Notes: generated by a model from the letters alone, not told the origin. Positions 49,409-58,886 are shown, numbered from the stretch's first letter. The stretch is 64,000 nt of DNA from Fusobacterium sp. JB019 (GCA_030673965.1 JAUTCN010000002.1:484565-548564), one strand, 5' to 3'. Numbers and translations are program-made.

Positions 49409-50389
49409 TTAATTAAAGTTTTCTTCTACAACAAGCCACAATTTTTTCAAACCTCTTATCTCAAATAAAGATTTTAAAATCTTTATTCCTAATTTTCTAT
49501 CAACAGGATAACCTATGTTTTCTAAATCTTTAAAACTTTCTAAAGCATATTCTAATATTTCATATAAATATTCTTTTGTTGACTTATCATTTAGTATGTC
49601 TATCTCACTTGCTTCTTTTTCTAAAATAGAGTACTTTTCCATAAAAAAAGCAATTCCTAAATTTATTTTTCTTTCATCATAATCTTCTTTCATATCACAC
49701 AAATCATCTAATCCTTGAAGAGATAACCCTAATTTATATAAAGAATCTAAGCATCTATTTATATTCTTATCATTTTCTAAATATTTAGGAGCTATTAAAC
49801 CAATCTTTAATAATTCTCCTCCTATTCCACTATGAATTTCATTAAAAATATATTTATAACTAGGATATATTTCATATAAGGAACAATCTCTTAGTCCTTC
49901 ACTTTTAGCTATAATATGTATCTCTTCTAATATTTTATAGCTTATACCTCTTTTTTCTTCATCTAAACTATTTAAAATATCTTCTAAATTTTTATAGAGA
50001 AACAATGTCAATAATGTATTTTCTGTTACATGTTCACTTATACCTTTTAGAAATATTGTTCCTTTTTTTTCATCATCAATAATATTATCTGTACAAGTAA
50101 TTATTCCTCTTAAATAAAAAATACATTTTCCATATTTAATCTTATTTTCTTTAGGAATATCTAAAAATTCTATTAAACTTAACATAAATAATGTGAAAAA
50201 ATTCTTTCTTATATTTTCTTTCATAGAACTTCTTTTTATTTCAATATCTTTATAAAAAGAAATTTTTGAAATATCATTTTCTATTTCATCCATAATTAAA
50301 GAATAGATTTTACTTGATTCCTTAAATAAATCTTTTAAATCTTTCTCCACTTTCTTTAGTTTTATATTATCTAACATTTTTTTTAACAT
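49409..50389 (-). CDS. Isoprenoid-synthase-fold protein, orphan
   Basis: 326 residues, nearly all helical. DNIIDDEKKG (about 107-116) resembles the first Asp-rich motif, and Q-G-L-D-D-L-C-D-M-K-E-D (about 224-235) resembles the second Q-x-x-D-D-x-x-D motif of polyprenyl synthases. Spacing between them is as in class I prenyl synthases, but other family blocks (G-G-K-R-x-R-P) are absent. It could be a divergent prenyltransferase or terpene-synthase-like enzyme, or use another substrate. No isoprenoid genes are close. Medium confidence in the fold, none in the product. Confidence 0.6.
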   Translation of the reverse strand: MLKKMLDNIKLKKVEKDLKDLFKESSKIYSLIMDEIENDISKISFYKDIEIKRSSMKENIRKNFFTLFMLSLIEFLDIPKENKIKYGKCIFYLRGIITCTDNIIDDEKKGTIFLKGISEHVTENTLLTLFLYKNLEDILNSLDEEKRGISYKILEEIHIIAKSEGLRDCSLYEIYPSYKYIFNEIHSGIGGELLKIGLIAPKYLENDKNINRCLDSLYKLGLSLQGLDDLCDMKEDYDERKINLGIAFFMEKYSILEKEASEIDILNDKSTKEYLYEILEYALESFKDLENIGYPVDRKLGIKILKSLFEIRGLKKLWLVVEENFN

Positions 50390-50526
50390 AAGACCTCTTT
50401 TTATTTATTTTATTTTGTAATTCATTATACCACATTTATCTAAAATTAATTAAAATAAGTATTAGCTTTTTTATTTAAAATGCATTATAATTATTATAGT
50501 GATACAATTTTCAAAGGAGGATTTAT

Positions 50527-51276
50527 ATGGGATTATTTGATGGACTTTTTAAAGAAAAATCATCTACTGTTAATAATGACAAAGAGCTTAAAGAAATTAC
50601 TAACCTAAATAATATAATAGTTGACAAAGATTTAAAAATTGAAAAATTAGAGGGTGAATTAACCACTTTAAAAAATGAAACTCTTTCACCTAAACAAGTT
50701 CATATTATGGAAAAAAATTTAAAATCTTCCAGAGAAACTAATAGTACTTTAGAACAAGAAGTTATAAGATTAAAAAAGGAAATTGAAAAATTAGAATCAG
50801 AAATTTCTAATAGTAACGTTTCTTTTGACAATATTTATAAAAATTTAATTAACAATAAATTTATTTATAAACTAGGAATTGACAATTTTTTTAAAACCGT
50901 TAAATTTGAAGAAGTTCGTAATTTTTTAACAAATAACAACATCTTATTTATTCAAGATTTGGAATCTTTTCCTGCTCTTGAAGATATTTTAAAAATTAAA
51001 AATGGACGTTTAGCTTTAAAAAAATATGAAAAGTTAAAAAAAGGAATTGTTCCTTGGGATTTAAGAATTTTCCTTTGTAAAGGAGAAAAAATTCAAAAAA
51101 TATATAAAAATAAAAGAAAATTTATAACTTATCTTAACGAACATAATATTGAATTTATGGATGATATGAATGATTTTGATTTTGAATCATTAATTGTAAA
51201 AGGTGGCTTTCCAAAAAAAGCTGTTGAAGAATTTAAAATCTTAACCGACAACTATTTCAACGAATTCAAATTATAA
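50527..51276 (+). CDS. Coiled-coil protein of unknown function
   Basis: 249 residues. Residues about 15-95 form a heptad-rich coiled coil; 100-249 is a compact Lys-rich domain with two similar segments (FLTNNNILFIQDLESFPALEDILKIKNG and YLNEHNIEFMDDMNDFDFESLIVKGG), so the C-terminal domain may be an internal duplication. No signal peptide or membrane segment; the start MGLFDGLFK is typical of cytoplasmic proteins. Good AAAGGAGG site and a TATAAT upstream. Followed after 26 bases by coaBC. Confidence 0.7.
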   Translation: MGLFDGLFKEKSSTVNNDKELKEITNLNNIIVDKDLKIEKLEGELTTLKNETLSPKQVHIMEKNLKSSRETNSTLEQEVIRLKKEIEKLESEISNSNVSFDNIYKNLINNKFIYKLGIDNFFKTVKFEEVRNFLTNNNILFIQDLESFPALEDILKIKNGRLALKKYEKLKKGIVPWDLRIFLCKGEKIQKIYKNKRKFITYLNEHNIEFMDDMNDFDFESLIVKGGFPKKAVEEFKILTDNYFNEFKL

Positions 51277-51302
51277 AATAATTAAAAATTAGGAGTATAC
51301 AA

Positions 51303-52490
51303 ATGAAAAATATTTTAATTGGTGTTTGTGGTGGTATTGCTGCTTACAAATCCGCTAACATAATTTCAAAATTAAAGAAAAAAGGTTATAATGTTAAAGT
51401 AATTATGACTAAAAATGCTACTGAAATAATCACTCCACTTACTTTAGAAACTCTTTCTAGAAATAAAGTTTTTATTGATATGTGGGATAAAAATAGAGGA
51501 TTTGAAGTTGAACATATATCTCTTGCTGAATGGGCTGATCTTTGCCTTATTGCCCCTGCTACTTACAATATTGTAGGTAAAATTGCTAATGGAATTGCTG
51601 ATGATATGTTATCAACTGTTGTTTCAGCTTGTACTTGTGATAAATTTATTGCTCTTGCTATGAATGTAAATATGTATAATAATCCTATTTTAAAAGAAAA
51701 TATTGAAAAATTAAAAAAATATAACTATAAATTCATTGACTCTGATGAGGGATTCTTAGCTTGCAACGCTAATGCTAAAGGACGTTTAAAAAATGAAGAT
51801 GAAATTGTTAATATTATTGAAAATTATTTTTTAAATAAAAAGAAAAAGAAATTACTAAAAGGAAAAAAACTTCTTTTAACAGCTGGGAGAACTGAAGAGC
51901 CACTAGATCCTGTCAGATATTTCAGCAATAACTCAAGTGGTAAAATGGGTTACTCTATTGCTATTCAAGCAATTAATTTAGGAGCTGAAGTAACTTTAAT
52001 TTCTGGACCTACTAATCTTGATATTCCTGAGGGATTAGCTGAATTTGTACAAGTTAAAACAGCACAGGAAATGTGTGATGAAGTTTTAAAAAGATTTGAT
52101 AATATGGATATTGGAATTGGATGTGCTGCTGTTGCTGACTACAAGCCTAAAGTTTGTGCTAATCAAAAAATAAAGAAAAATACTGATGAACTTGTTATTA
52201 CTTTAGATAAAAATCCAGATATTCTTTATAACATGGGACTTAGAAAAGAAAAACAAGTTTTAGTGGGATTTGCTGCTGAAACTGAAAATATAATTGAAAA
52301 TGCAACTAAAAAACTTAAAAAGAAAAATCTTGATATGATTGTTGCAAATAATGCTCATAATATGAGAAGCTCTAACAATGCTGCCACATTTATAAAAAAA
52401 GATGGAAGTATGAAAGAATATGAAGAAAAACCTAAGTTTGATCTTGCTTTTGATATTTTAACAGAGGTAGGGAATATAATTTCTAAATAA
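51303..52490 (+). CDS. coaBC: Phosphopantothenoylcysteine decarboxylase/synthetase
   Basis: 395 residues. The N-terminal CoaC flavoprotein half has GVCGGIAAYKSANI, LAPATYNIVGKIANGIADD and MNVNMYNNP, with the active Cys in FLACNANAKGRL. The C-terminal CoaB half has LTAGRTEEPLDPVRYFSNNSSGKMG and AAVADYKP. It converts phosphopantothenate to phosphopantetheine in CoA synthesis. The residue before A-M-N is Leu-Ala rather than the usual Pro. Confidence 0.95.
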   Translation: MKNILIGVCGGIAAYKSANIISKLKKKGYNVKVIMTKNATEIITPLTLETLSRNKVFIDMWDKNRGFEVEHISLAEWADLCLIAPATYNIVGKIANGIADDMLSTVVSACTCDKFIALAMNVNMYNNPILKENIEKLKKYNYKFIDSDEGFLACNANAKGRLKNEDEIVNIIENYFLNKKKKKLLKGKKLLLTAGRTEEPLDPVRYFSNNSSGKMGYSIAIQAINLGAEVTLISGPTNLDIPEGLAEFVQVKTAQEMCDEVLKRFDNMDIGIGCAAVADYKPKVCANQKIKKNTDELVITLDKNPDILYNMGLRKEKQVLVGFAAETENIIENATKKLKKKNLDMIVANNAHNMRSSNNAATFIKKDGSMKEYEEKPKFDLAFDILTEVGNIISK

Positions 52491-52497
52491 AAAGTTA

Positions 52498-52526
52498 TTG
52501 ACATATTCTAATAACTACTATATTAT
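52498..52526 (+). promoter_or_regulatory. Promoter of the TSCPD gene
   Basis: TTGACA (52498-52503), 17-base spacer, TATTAT (52521-52526). Confidence 0.6.
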
Positions 52527-52558
52527 AATATGAGATTAATAATAAAGGAGTTTAGGAA

Positions 52559-52801
52559 ATGAAATTTTATCAAACAACAGGTACTTGTGCAAAAGAAATT
52601 GGTGTAATTGTGAAAGACAATATTATTGAAGAAGTTAAATTTGTAGGTGGTTGTGACGGTAATACGAAAGGACTTTCTAGCCTTTTAAAAGGAATGAAAG
52701 TAGAAGAAGTCATTACTAGATTAAAAGATATCACTTGTAGAACTAAACCTACTTCTTGTCCTGATCAACTTGCTAAAATATTAGAAGAAAACTATAGATA
52801 A
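52559..52801 (+). CDS. TSCPD-domain protein (TIGR03905 type)
   Basis: 80 residues with four or more conserved Cys: T-G-T-C, G-G-C-D-G-N, C-R and the closing T-S-C-P-D that names the domain. The domain also occurs in ribonucleotide reductases. Stand-alone members have no established function. Own promoter and terminator. Confidence 0.9.
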   Translation: MKFYQTTGTCAKEIGVIVKDNIIEEVKFVGGCDGNTKGLSSLLKGMKVEEVITRLKDITCRTKPTSCPDQLAKILEENYR

Positions 52802-52802
52802 T

Positions 52803-52833
52803 AAAAAAATCCCTTATTAAAGGGATTTTTTTA
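52803..52833. terminator. Bidirectional terminator after the TSCPD gene
   Basis: AATCCCTT (52808-52815) pairs with AAGGGATT (52820-52827) with flanking A and T tracts. It overlaps the 3' end of the convergent gene. Confidence 0.88.
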
Positions 52834-53488
52834 TTGCATCAACTGGACAACTAATTTTGCACGATCCACATTCATCACAATACTTAGAATTTATAAAATA
52901 TTTATCTTCATGAACTATAGCATCAAAAGAACAAATTTCTAAACATTTTCCACAACTAATACATTTTTCAGCATCTATAATTAATCCTGCTTCTTTATAC
53001 TCCATTCCTCCAATAGAAAAACGTTCTCTTTTTATTTTATAATCTAATTTTTCTTTTGCAAAATCATAATTAAAAACCTCTCCTTTAAATTTATATAAAA
53101 TAAAAGTTGTCATACTTGGATATCTTTCAATATCTTTAATCAAAGCATTAAATCTAATATCTTTAGATGCTTTTTCTTTTAATACTTCAAAAGGAATTTC
53201 TTTCACATAACCATTTACCCTTATAAAAAAACCTAGAGGGAAATTTGAAAGCCCCTCTTCATCATGTTCTACTGGAATATTTTCTGATACTAAAGAACAA
53301 ACTGCTACCTTTTTATTTTTAATTAATTGCTCGTAAAAAGATTTTGTATTCATAGTTTGAAAATAAATTCCCTCTTCATCATATGTTAAAAAATGAGCTA
53401 TCCTAATTTCTGGAAAATCATTATTAACTGTTGCAAAACTATAAGAATGAACTTTTTCAAAAGCTTCATAAATTTCTTTTATTTTCAT
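52817..53488 (-). CDS. Pyridoxamine-phosphate-oxidase-like flavin protein fused to 2[4Fe-4S] ferredoxin
   Basis: 223 residues. Residues 1-140 resemble the split-barrel PNPOx-like fold (SFATVNNDFPEIRIAHFLTYDEEGIYFQT, KKVAVCSLV), which binds FMN or F420-like cofactors. Residues 168-220 are a two-cluster ferredoxin (CISCGKCLEICS, CDECGSCKISCP). The fusion suggests electron transfer between ferredoxin and flavin. Substrate unknown. AAGGAGG precedes the ATG. Confidence 0.85.
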   Translation of the reverse strand: MKIKEIYEAFEKVHSYSFATVNNDFPEIRIAHFLTYDEEGIYFQTMNTKSFYEQLIKNKKVAVCSLVSENIPVEHDEEGLSNFPLGFFIRVNGYVKEIPFEVLKEKASKDIRFNALIKDIERYPSMTTFILYKFKGEVFNYDFAKEKLDYKIKRERFSIGGMEYKEAGLIIDAEKCISCGKCLEICSFDAIVHEDKYFINSKYCDECGSCKISCPVDAIKKSL

Positions 53489-53500
53489 AACTTCCTCCTT

Positions 53501-53727
53501 TTAAATATTTTTTTCTCTATAAAACTTTTTATTAACTAAAGCCATGGTTTTTCCATATCTATATCCTTTAGAAAAACTCATTTCTCTTTTTCTCTGTTCA
53601 CTTACTGACATATCACTAATCAATATATCTGTTTCTCCACTTTGCTTTCTTTTCTACAGCCTGTGAATAATAAATTAAAACTGAAAAATAATCCTATAAA
53701 AAATATACTTTTTATTTTCATTGACAT
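53501..53727 (-). pseudogene. Remnant of an amino-acid ABC transporter binding lipoprotein
   Basis: From the ATG at 53727 (GGAGAAGGAGA upstream) the frame encodes a lipoprotein signal with lipobox L-F-T-G-C and stops at a TGA after 35 residues. A second frame overlapping it (GETDILISDMSVSEQRKREM and SFSKGYRYGKTMALVNKKFY) matches the middle of solute-binding protein family 3, and stops at 53503-53501. The N-terminal lobe and the whole C-terminal part are missing, so this is a deleted and frameshifted gene. Confidence 0.8.
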
Positions 53728-53874
53728 ATAATATCTCCTTCTCCTTACTTTATATTATTATACGTTTTAATATATATAATTTGAATATTATTTTACGCCT
53801 AAAAAATATAAAAATAAGACTTTACAGTTGAATAAAAAAAACATATGTATTATAATAATAATGAGGTGAGTTAT

Positions 53875-54756
53875 ATGAAAGTACAAAAAATGAACTATCA
53901 AAATCCAAAAGATAAGCAATACTTTGATTTTGAAATTATAAAAATTAGAAAATTTTTTGAAAAACACCCTCAAAAACTTTTAGAAACTGATGTACGTCTT
54001 GAATTTTGGGTGTTATTATATATTACAAAAGGAAGTGGAGTTCACTATATTGATTTTAAAAAATATCCTTATAAATCAGGAGATTTAATTATCATTGAAC
54101 GTCGCCGTGTCCATTCCTTTAAAGTGAATAACGATGTAGAAGGTTATGTAATCAATTTGAATGAACCCTTCTTTTTTGAAGATAGCGAAAATAATAATAT
54201 GGATTTACTTGCTTTCTTTGAAACACCTGATGAAAGACCTATTTTATCTATAGATATGTCCAGTAATTCAACTAATAAGATTCTCATAGATTTAATTTAT
54301 AAAGAATATAGTGAAAATCATGATTATTCTTCAAGAAATCTTATTCGTTCTTTATTTAAAAGTTTTATTTTTTCATTATACTTAAAAGAAAAGGATAAAA
54401 TTATTCACTCTTCTACTATGGAATATAAATATTATAATAAATATCGTGAACTAATTGAGCTTAATTTTAGAAATTTAAAAATAGTCAATGATTATTCAAA
54501 ACTTATAGGAGTTAGCGTTAAAACAATAAATACAGCATGTAAAAAATGTGCAGATATTAGTGCTAAACAACTTTTAATAAACAGAATTATACTTGAAGCC
54601 AAACGTCTTCTTGTTAAAGGAGATATGAAAATATATCAAATTTCATATTATTTAGGTTTTAATGAGCCTGCTAATTTTTCAGCATTTTTTAAAAAACATA
54701 CAGGAATGAGCACCAATGATTTTAAAAACATTATTAAGCTAAAAGAATACAAATAA
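53875..54756 (+). CDS. AraC-family transcriptional regulator
   Basis: 293 residues. An N-terminal cupin-like sensor (about 10-110; ITKGSGVHYIDFKKYPYKSGDLIIIERRRVHSF) and a C-terminal pair of helix-turn-helices (about 190-285; YSKLIGVSVKTINTACKK, then YQISYYLGFNEPANFSAFFKKHTGMS). ATG at 53875 follows GAGGTGAG; an earlier in-frame ATG has none. No target operon is obvious: the neighbours are convergent or a pseudogene. Confidence 0.88.
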   Translation: MKVQKMNYQNPKDKQYFDFEIIKIRKFFEKHPQKLLETDVRLEFWVLLYITKGSGVHYIDFKKYPYKSGDLIIIERRRVHSFKVNNDVEGYVINLNEPFFFEDSENNNMDLLAFFETPDERPILSIDMSSNSTNKILIDLIYKEYSENHDYSSRNLIRSLFKSFIFSLYLKEKDKIIHSSTMEYKYYNKYRELIELNFRNLKIVNDYSKLIGVSVKTINTACKKCADISAKQLLINRIILEAKRLLVKGDMKIYQISYYLGFNEPANFSAFFKKHTGMSTNDFKNIIKLKEYK

Positions 54757-54771
54757 TTATTTTTATAAATT

Positions 54772-54813
54772 AAAAGTGCACTTAAAGTATAACCTTCAAG
54801 TGCACTTCTTTTA
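54772..54813. terminator. Bidirectional terminator between araC-type and M24 genes
   Basis: AAGTGCACTTaAAG and CTTcAAGTGCACTT are inverted arms around a short AT loop, followed by a T-rich tract. Confidence 0.8.
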
Positions 54814-54834
54814 TTTTAATACTGGTTTCTGGGC

Positions 54835-55998
54835 TTATTTTGTTGCTATTTTATGTAATTTTCTACTTCCTCCTGATAAACACTCACAACCATCTTTAGT
54901 TATTACAAAATTTTCTTCTAAATCAAAAACTCCACCATCATTAACTACTCCTGGTTCTAAATTTATAATCATTCCCTCTTGTAAAATAGTATCATCATAA
55001 ATAGTTACTGAAGGGGGTTCAGTACTACTAAGACCCATTCCATGACCCATTCTTCCACAATCAAACGTTGCTTCAAAACCTGCTTCTTCCATCAATCTAG
55101 CACATTCTCTTGCAACATCAGCTATTGCTACTCCTGGTTTCATTGACTTTGATGCTTCCATTGTTATTTCATGTATTTTATCTTGAAGTTTTATATTTTC
55201 TTCTGATAATTCTCCTACAATTCCAGCACGACAAAAATCTGACCAATATCCATTATATCTAGCTCCTAAATCAAGCCATAACATATCACCTTTTTCTAAT
55301 TTTCTATCAGTACTTGTTTTACTTATTCTTCCATAATTTTCTTTTCCTGAAGTTATAATTACAAATCCTGGATATTCAGCTCCTCCGTCTAACATGTGTT
55401 TTTGAACTTTTTGAGATATTTCTCTTTCTGTCATTCCTTCTTTAACTTCTGGGAAAGTATTATCATGAGCATAACTTGTTGCTTGACAAGCTCTTCTTAA
55501 ACACTCTATTTCTTTTTTAGATTTTATTAATCTTTGTGACCAAATTAAACTAGCCGCATCTACAAATTTAACTTCTGGAAGAATTAATTTTAATCCTTCG
55601 TAGGTATTTATTTCAAAACTTATCCTTTGTTCAAACCCTAATTCCATTCCAACATTTCCACTTGTCATTCCTATCTTCTCCATCACTGATTTTAATTCTT
55701 CAGGAGTTGGACCTAATAAGCTTCTAAATTCTAAAACGTCACAACAAAAAGATATTGCAGCAGCTTCAGGGGCTACAAATGTTTGTACCATTAATTTAGG
55801 AACCCCATTAACTGGTATAAATAAGAATGAAGGTCTTGTAAAAGTTGACCATGGTGCATGCGTACAATAATTTGCATAATAATTTAAATTTGCTTCAGCA
55901 CTTACTAACATTCCACACATATTTTGTTCTTTCATTTTCTTTTGAGCTAATTTAATTCTAGCTTTTATATCTTGTTCATTAAATTTTATTAATTCCAT
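54835..55998 (-). CDS. M24 metallopeptidase (Xaa-Pro peptidase/creatinase-like)
   Basis: 387 residues. N-terminal creatinase-like domain (1-150) and pita-bread domain with the five metal ligands: two Asp in LDLGARYNGYWSDF, His in GHGMGLSS, Glu in NLEPGV and Glu in DLEENFV. Candidates are Xaa-Pro aminopeptidase, dipeptidase or creatinase-type amidinohydrolase. Last gene of the dpaL operon, where it may release the amino acid used by the pathway. Confidence 0.88.
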   Translation of the reverse strand: MELIKFNEQDIKARIKLAQKKMKEQNMCGMLVSAEANLNYYANYCTHAPWSTFTRPSFLFIPVNGVPKLMVQTFVAPEAAAISFCCDVLEFRSLLGPTPEELKSVMEKIGMTSGNVGMELGFEQRISFEINTYEGLKLILPEVKFVDAASLIWSQRLIKSKKEIECLRRACQATSYAHDNTFPEVKEGMTEREISQKVQKHMLDGGAEYPGFVIITSGKENYGRISKTSTDRKLEKGDMLWLDLGARYNGYWSDFCRAGIVGELSEENIKLQDKIHEITMEASKSMKPGVAIADVARECARLMEEAGFEATFDCGRMGHGMGLSSTEPPSVTIYDDTILQEGMIINLEPGVVNDGGVFDLEENFVITKDGCECLSGGSRKLHKIATK

Positions 55999-56010
55999 TA
56001 TTCTATCTCC

Positions 56011-56148
56011 TTATTTTAATTTTTCTTCTTCTAGTTCTCTTTTTTCTTGTTCCTTCGAAACTTTTTGTAATCTTAAAATTAAACCAACAAAACCACCAAA
56101 GAATATTGTTAAAATTATTATCATTGATATAATACTTGATGTTGTCAT
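56011..56148 (-). CDS. MetS-type small subunit of an NSS transporter
   Basis: 45 residues: one membrane helix (about 5-27; IISMIIILTIFFGGFVGLIL) and a charged C-terminal tail (SKEQEKRELEEEK). It begins 19 bases after the NSS transporter gene and is preceded by TAGGAGGTCA. In Corynebacterium the NSS methionine carrier MetP needs such a small partner, MetS; size, topology and position agree. It should be the accessory subunit of the large transporter. Confidence 0.85.
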   Translation of the reverse strand: MTTSSIISMIIILTIFFGGFVGLILRLQKVSKEQEKRELEEEKLK

Positions 56149-56167
56149 TTTGACCTCCTAATTTTAA

Positions 56168-57667
56168 TTAGTTACTGTATCCATTATCTGGAACTTCTGG
56201 ATATTCTTCTCCATTAAAGTATTTATGTTTTACTGAATTTGCAATTTTATCATTAAATATAATTGAAACTAAAATCATCAATCCACCTTGTACAAAGAAA
56301 GTTCCTAAATTTGCAACCCCAAATGGATTCCACCAATTTGCTTCCCAAGCAATTGATTGATATGACCACCATACAAACATAAGAAGAACTACTGCTGGAG
56401 CAAATATTTTAATTGATACTTCCCACCAAGATCCTATATTCATAGCTGTATACTTTGTATTTAAGAATTTTTCTCTTACTTTTTTAGCACCAAACTTACG
56501 TATTGCAAAACAAGAGAATAATGCTCCTACTAACATCATTTGACCTGCTACCCAGTCTTGATTTGATAAGAAATTAGCATTCCATGCTGATGGAGCTCCC
56601 CAAATTAATAACAATAAGAATATTTTTATTATACTTTTCTTTCTATCAAATCCAGAATCAACAAATGGTAATGATACTATCATAAAATGACAAATATTTG
56701 AAGAAATTGCGGCAAATAATAAACTAACGAAGAACATTATCGAAACTATATATCCACCTGGCATATGCTCAAATAAATTAGTCATAGAAATAAATGTTAA
56801 ACCATTATTTCCTGATTTTGTAATTGCTATTGCTTCTGTTATTGTTGGAGCTAATGCAAATATTGCTGGTATTACCGCCATTCCTGCAATTAATGATACT
56901 GAGGCATCACCAAAAACTTGAATTGTTGTAGTTAAACTAACATCTGATTTTGCTCTTGAAAATACTGCTAAAGTTATTACTAATCCCCAACCTGGACCTG
57001 CTGACCAAACTGCTTGTGTTAAAGCTTCTAACCAAAGTTTATAGTTTAATAACTCCTTAAAATCAAAATGAAATAAATATTCTAAACCTTTTCCTGCTCC
57101 AGGTAATGTTACTGATCTTATAGCTGCTACTAACAAACATCCTAATAAAACAGGCAAGAAAATTTTATTTGCTTTTTCTATCCCTTTTACTCCTGTATAT
57201 GCTATATAAGCAGATACGGCAAGAACTATTATAAATAAAGCTAAAGTAATTATGTTTCCATTTGAAACAGAATTAAATTTAGTTACTTTATCTACTCCAT
57301 AATAACCCTTTGTTACAGACAATCCTAAGTAATAAGCTACCCAAGCCACCACTGCTGAATAATAAGCTGCAACACATGCCATTATTATCGCAACAACTGC
57401 TCCCATCCAAGCAAACTTTTTACCTACAAAATCTCTAAAAGCTCCTGGAGTTCCATGTCTTGAAGCCCGTCCCATTACATGTTCTCCCATCATAATGGGC
57501 AAACAAATTATAATACACATAATCGCCCACGCAATTATAAATGTTCCCCCACCATTTGCAGCTGCAACTCTAGGAAAACGCCATATATTACCCGTTCCTA
57601 CAGACCCAGCAATCAAAGAAGCCACTAACGCTAATTGTGATGAATAACCTAGTTTCTTTTTGTCCAT
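56168..57667 (-). CDS. Sodium-dependent amino-acid transporter, NSS family
   Basis: 499 residues with about 12 membrane segments. The N-terminus SSQLALVASLIAGSVGTGNIWRFPRVAAANGGGTF is the first helix of NSS proteins, which holds the Na+ and substrate sites. Followed by a MetS-like small subunit gene. Within this operon it probably imports the amino acid degraded by DpaL, or a related amino acid; specificity cannot be read from the sequence. Confidence 0.92.
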   Translation of the reverse strand: MDKKKLGYSSQLALVASLIAGSVGTGNIWRFPRVAAANGGGTFIIAWAIMCIIICLPIMMGEHVMGRASRHGTPGAFRDFVGKKFAWMGAVVAIIMACVAAYYSAVVAWVAYYLGLSVTKGYYGVDKVTKFNSVSNGNIITLALFIIVLAVSAYIAYTGVKGIEKANKIFLPVLLGCLLVAAIRSVTLPGAGKGLEYLFHFDFKELLNYKLWLEALTQAVWSAGPGWGLVITLAVFSRAKSDVSLTTTIQVFGDASVSLIAGMAVIPAIFALAPTITEAIAITKSGNNGLTFISMTNLFEHMPGGYIVSIMFFVSLLFAAISSNICHFMIVSLPFVDSGFDRKKSIIKIFLLLLIWGAPSAWNANFLSNQDWVAGQMMLVGALFSCFAIRKFGAKKVREKFLNTKYTAMNIGSWWEVSIKIFAPAVVLLMFVWWSYQSIAWEANWWNPFGVANLGTFFVQGGLMILVSIIFNDKIANSVKHKYFNGEEYPEVPDNGYSN

Positions 57668-57689
57668 TACTTTCCTCCCTACTATTTAT

Positions 57690-58868
57690 TTACTTTAAAT
57701 TAAAAACTAACATAGAATAAAATTTACAAGCTTCTATAATTTCTTCAACTGAACAATTTTCATCTTTAGTATGTGCATATTTTGGTTCCCCAGCTCCAAA
57801 ACCTATTGTTGGTATACCATATTTTCCTGCTGAAGTTACACCATTTGTTGAAAAATCCCATTTAAAAATTTCTGGTTTTTTATTATTTAATCTTTCAAAT
57901 GACTCTACGGCAGATTTTACTAATATATGTTCTTGATCTATTTCCCAAGCTGGTAAAAACGAATGTAATATTGTTTCTTTTCCTGTCCAACTTTCTCCTA
58001 TTTGATTATATATTTCCCATTCTGCATCTGTTCCTTCAATTAGCATTTCAATTTCTTCTTTTATAAATTTTTTATTTTCCCCAATTATTAATCTTCTATC
58101 TAAATAAATACTACATAAATCTGGTACTGCATTTAAAGATACTGAATTACTTTCTATTTTGCTTAATGCTACAGAACCTCTTTCTCCATTAATTTTTTCA
58201 AATTTATTTTCTAATTCCTCAATTTTTTTAATAATTTTGTTCATCTTATAAACAGCGTTTTCTCCTTTTTCAGGAAAACTACCGTGTACTGAAATTCCTT
58301 TTGTTGTTATCTTTATTAAAGTTCTTCCCCTATGCCCTATTGCCAACTTCAATTCACTTGGTTCACAAACAACAACATAATCAGGTTTTATTTCATCTTT
58401 TGTTAAAATATATTCTAATGCAACTCCATCATAGTCTTCTTCCATTAAAGAAGTTGATATGTAAACTGTTTTCCCATTAGTTAACCCCAACTCTTTTGCC
58501 ATATACCCCGCATAAATAGTTGCTGCTACCCCAGCTTTCATATCGCAAGAACCTCTTCCATAAATTCTACCTTCTTTTATTTCTCCCCCAAATGGATCCA
58601 TTTCCCATTTTTCAGGATCACTCACTTCAACTGTATCAATATGAGAATCAAATAAAATTTTCTTTTCTCCGTTACCAATAACTCCTATCACATTTCCAAG
58701 ATCATCAAATATCACTTTATCGTAGCCTAATTTTTCCATTTTTTCTTTTATAAAAAAAGCTAATTCTTTTTCATGACCTGTATAACTTTTTATTTTAATA
58801 ATATCTTGAGTAAATTTTATCAAATCTTTTTCCAATTTATTCATTAACTTTTCTATTTTATTTTTCAC
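57690..58868 (-). CDS. M20-family hydrolase, YgeY-like
   Basis: 392 residues. Metal-binding blocks of the M20 family: LFDSHIDTV (His/Asp), GRGSCDMKAGVAA (bridging Asp), and STSLMEEDYDG (Glu pair). The sequence and position beside dpaL (ygeX) match YgeY of the E. coli ygeWXY region. Amidohydrolase or peptidase; substrate unproven. It begins 18 bases after dpaL on the same strand. Confidence 0.82.
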   Translation of the reverse strand: MKNKIEKLMNKLEKDLIKFTQDIIKIKSYTGHEKELAFFIKEKMEKLGYDKVIFDDLGNVIGVIGNGEKKILFDSHIDTVEVSDPEKWEMDPFGGEIKEGRIYGRGSCDMKAGVAATIYAGYMAKELGLTNGKTVYISTSLMEEDYDGVALEYILTKDEIKPDYVVVCEPSELKLAIGHRGRTLIKITTKGISVHGSFPEKGENAVYKMNKIIKKIEELENKFEKINGERGSVALSKIESNSVSLNAVPDLCSIYLDRRLIIGENKKFIKEEIEMLIEGTDAEWEIYNQIGESWTGKETILHSFLPAWEIDQEHILVKSAVESFERLNNKKPEIFKWDFSTNGVTSAGKYGIPTIGFGAGEPKYAHTKDENCSVEEIIEACKFYSMLVFNLK

Positions 58869-58886
58869 TCTGATCTCTCCTTCTCT

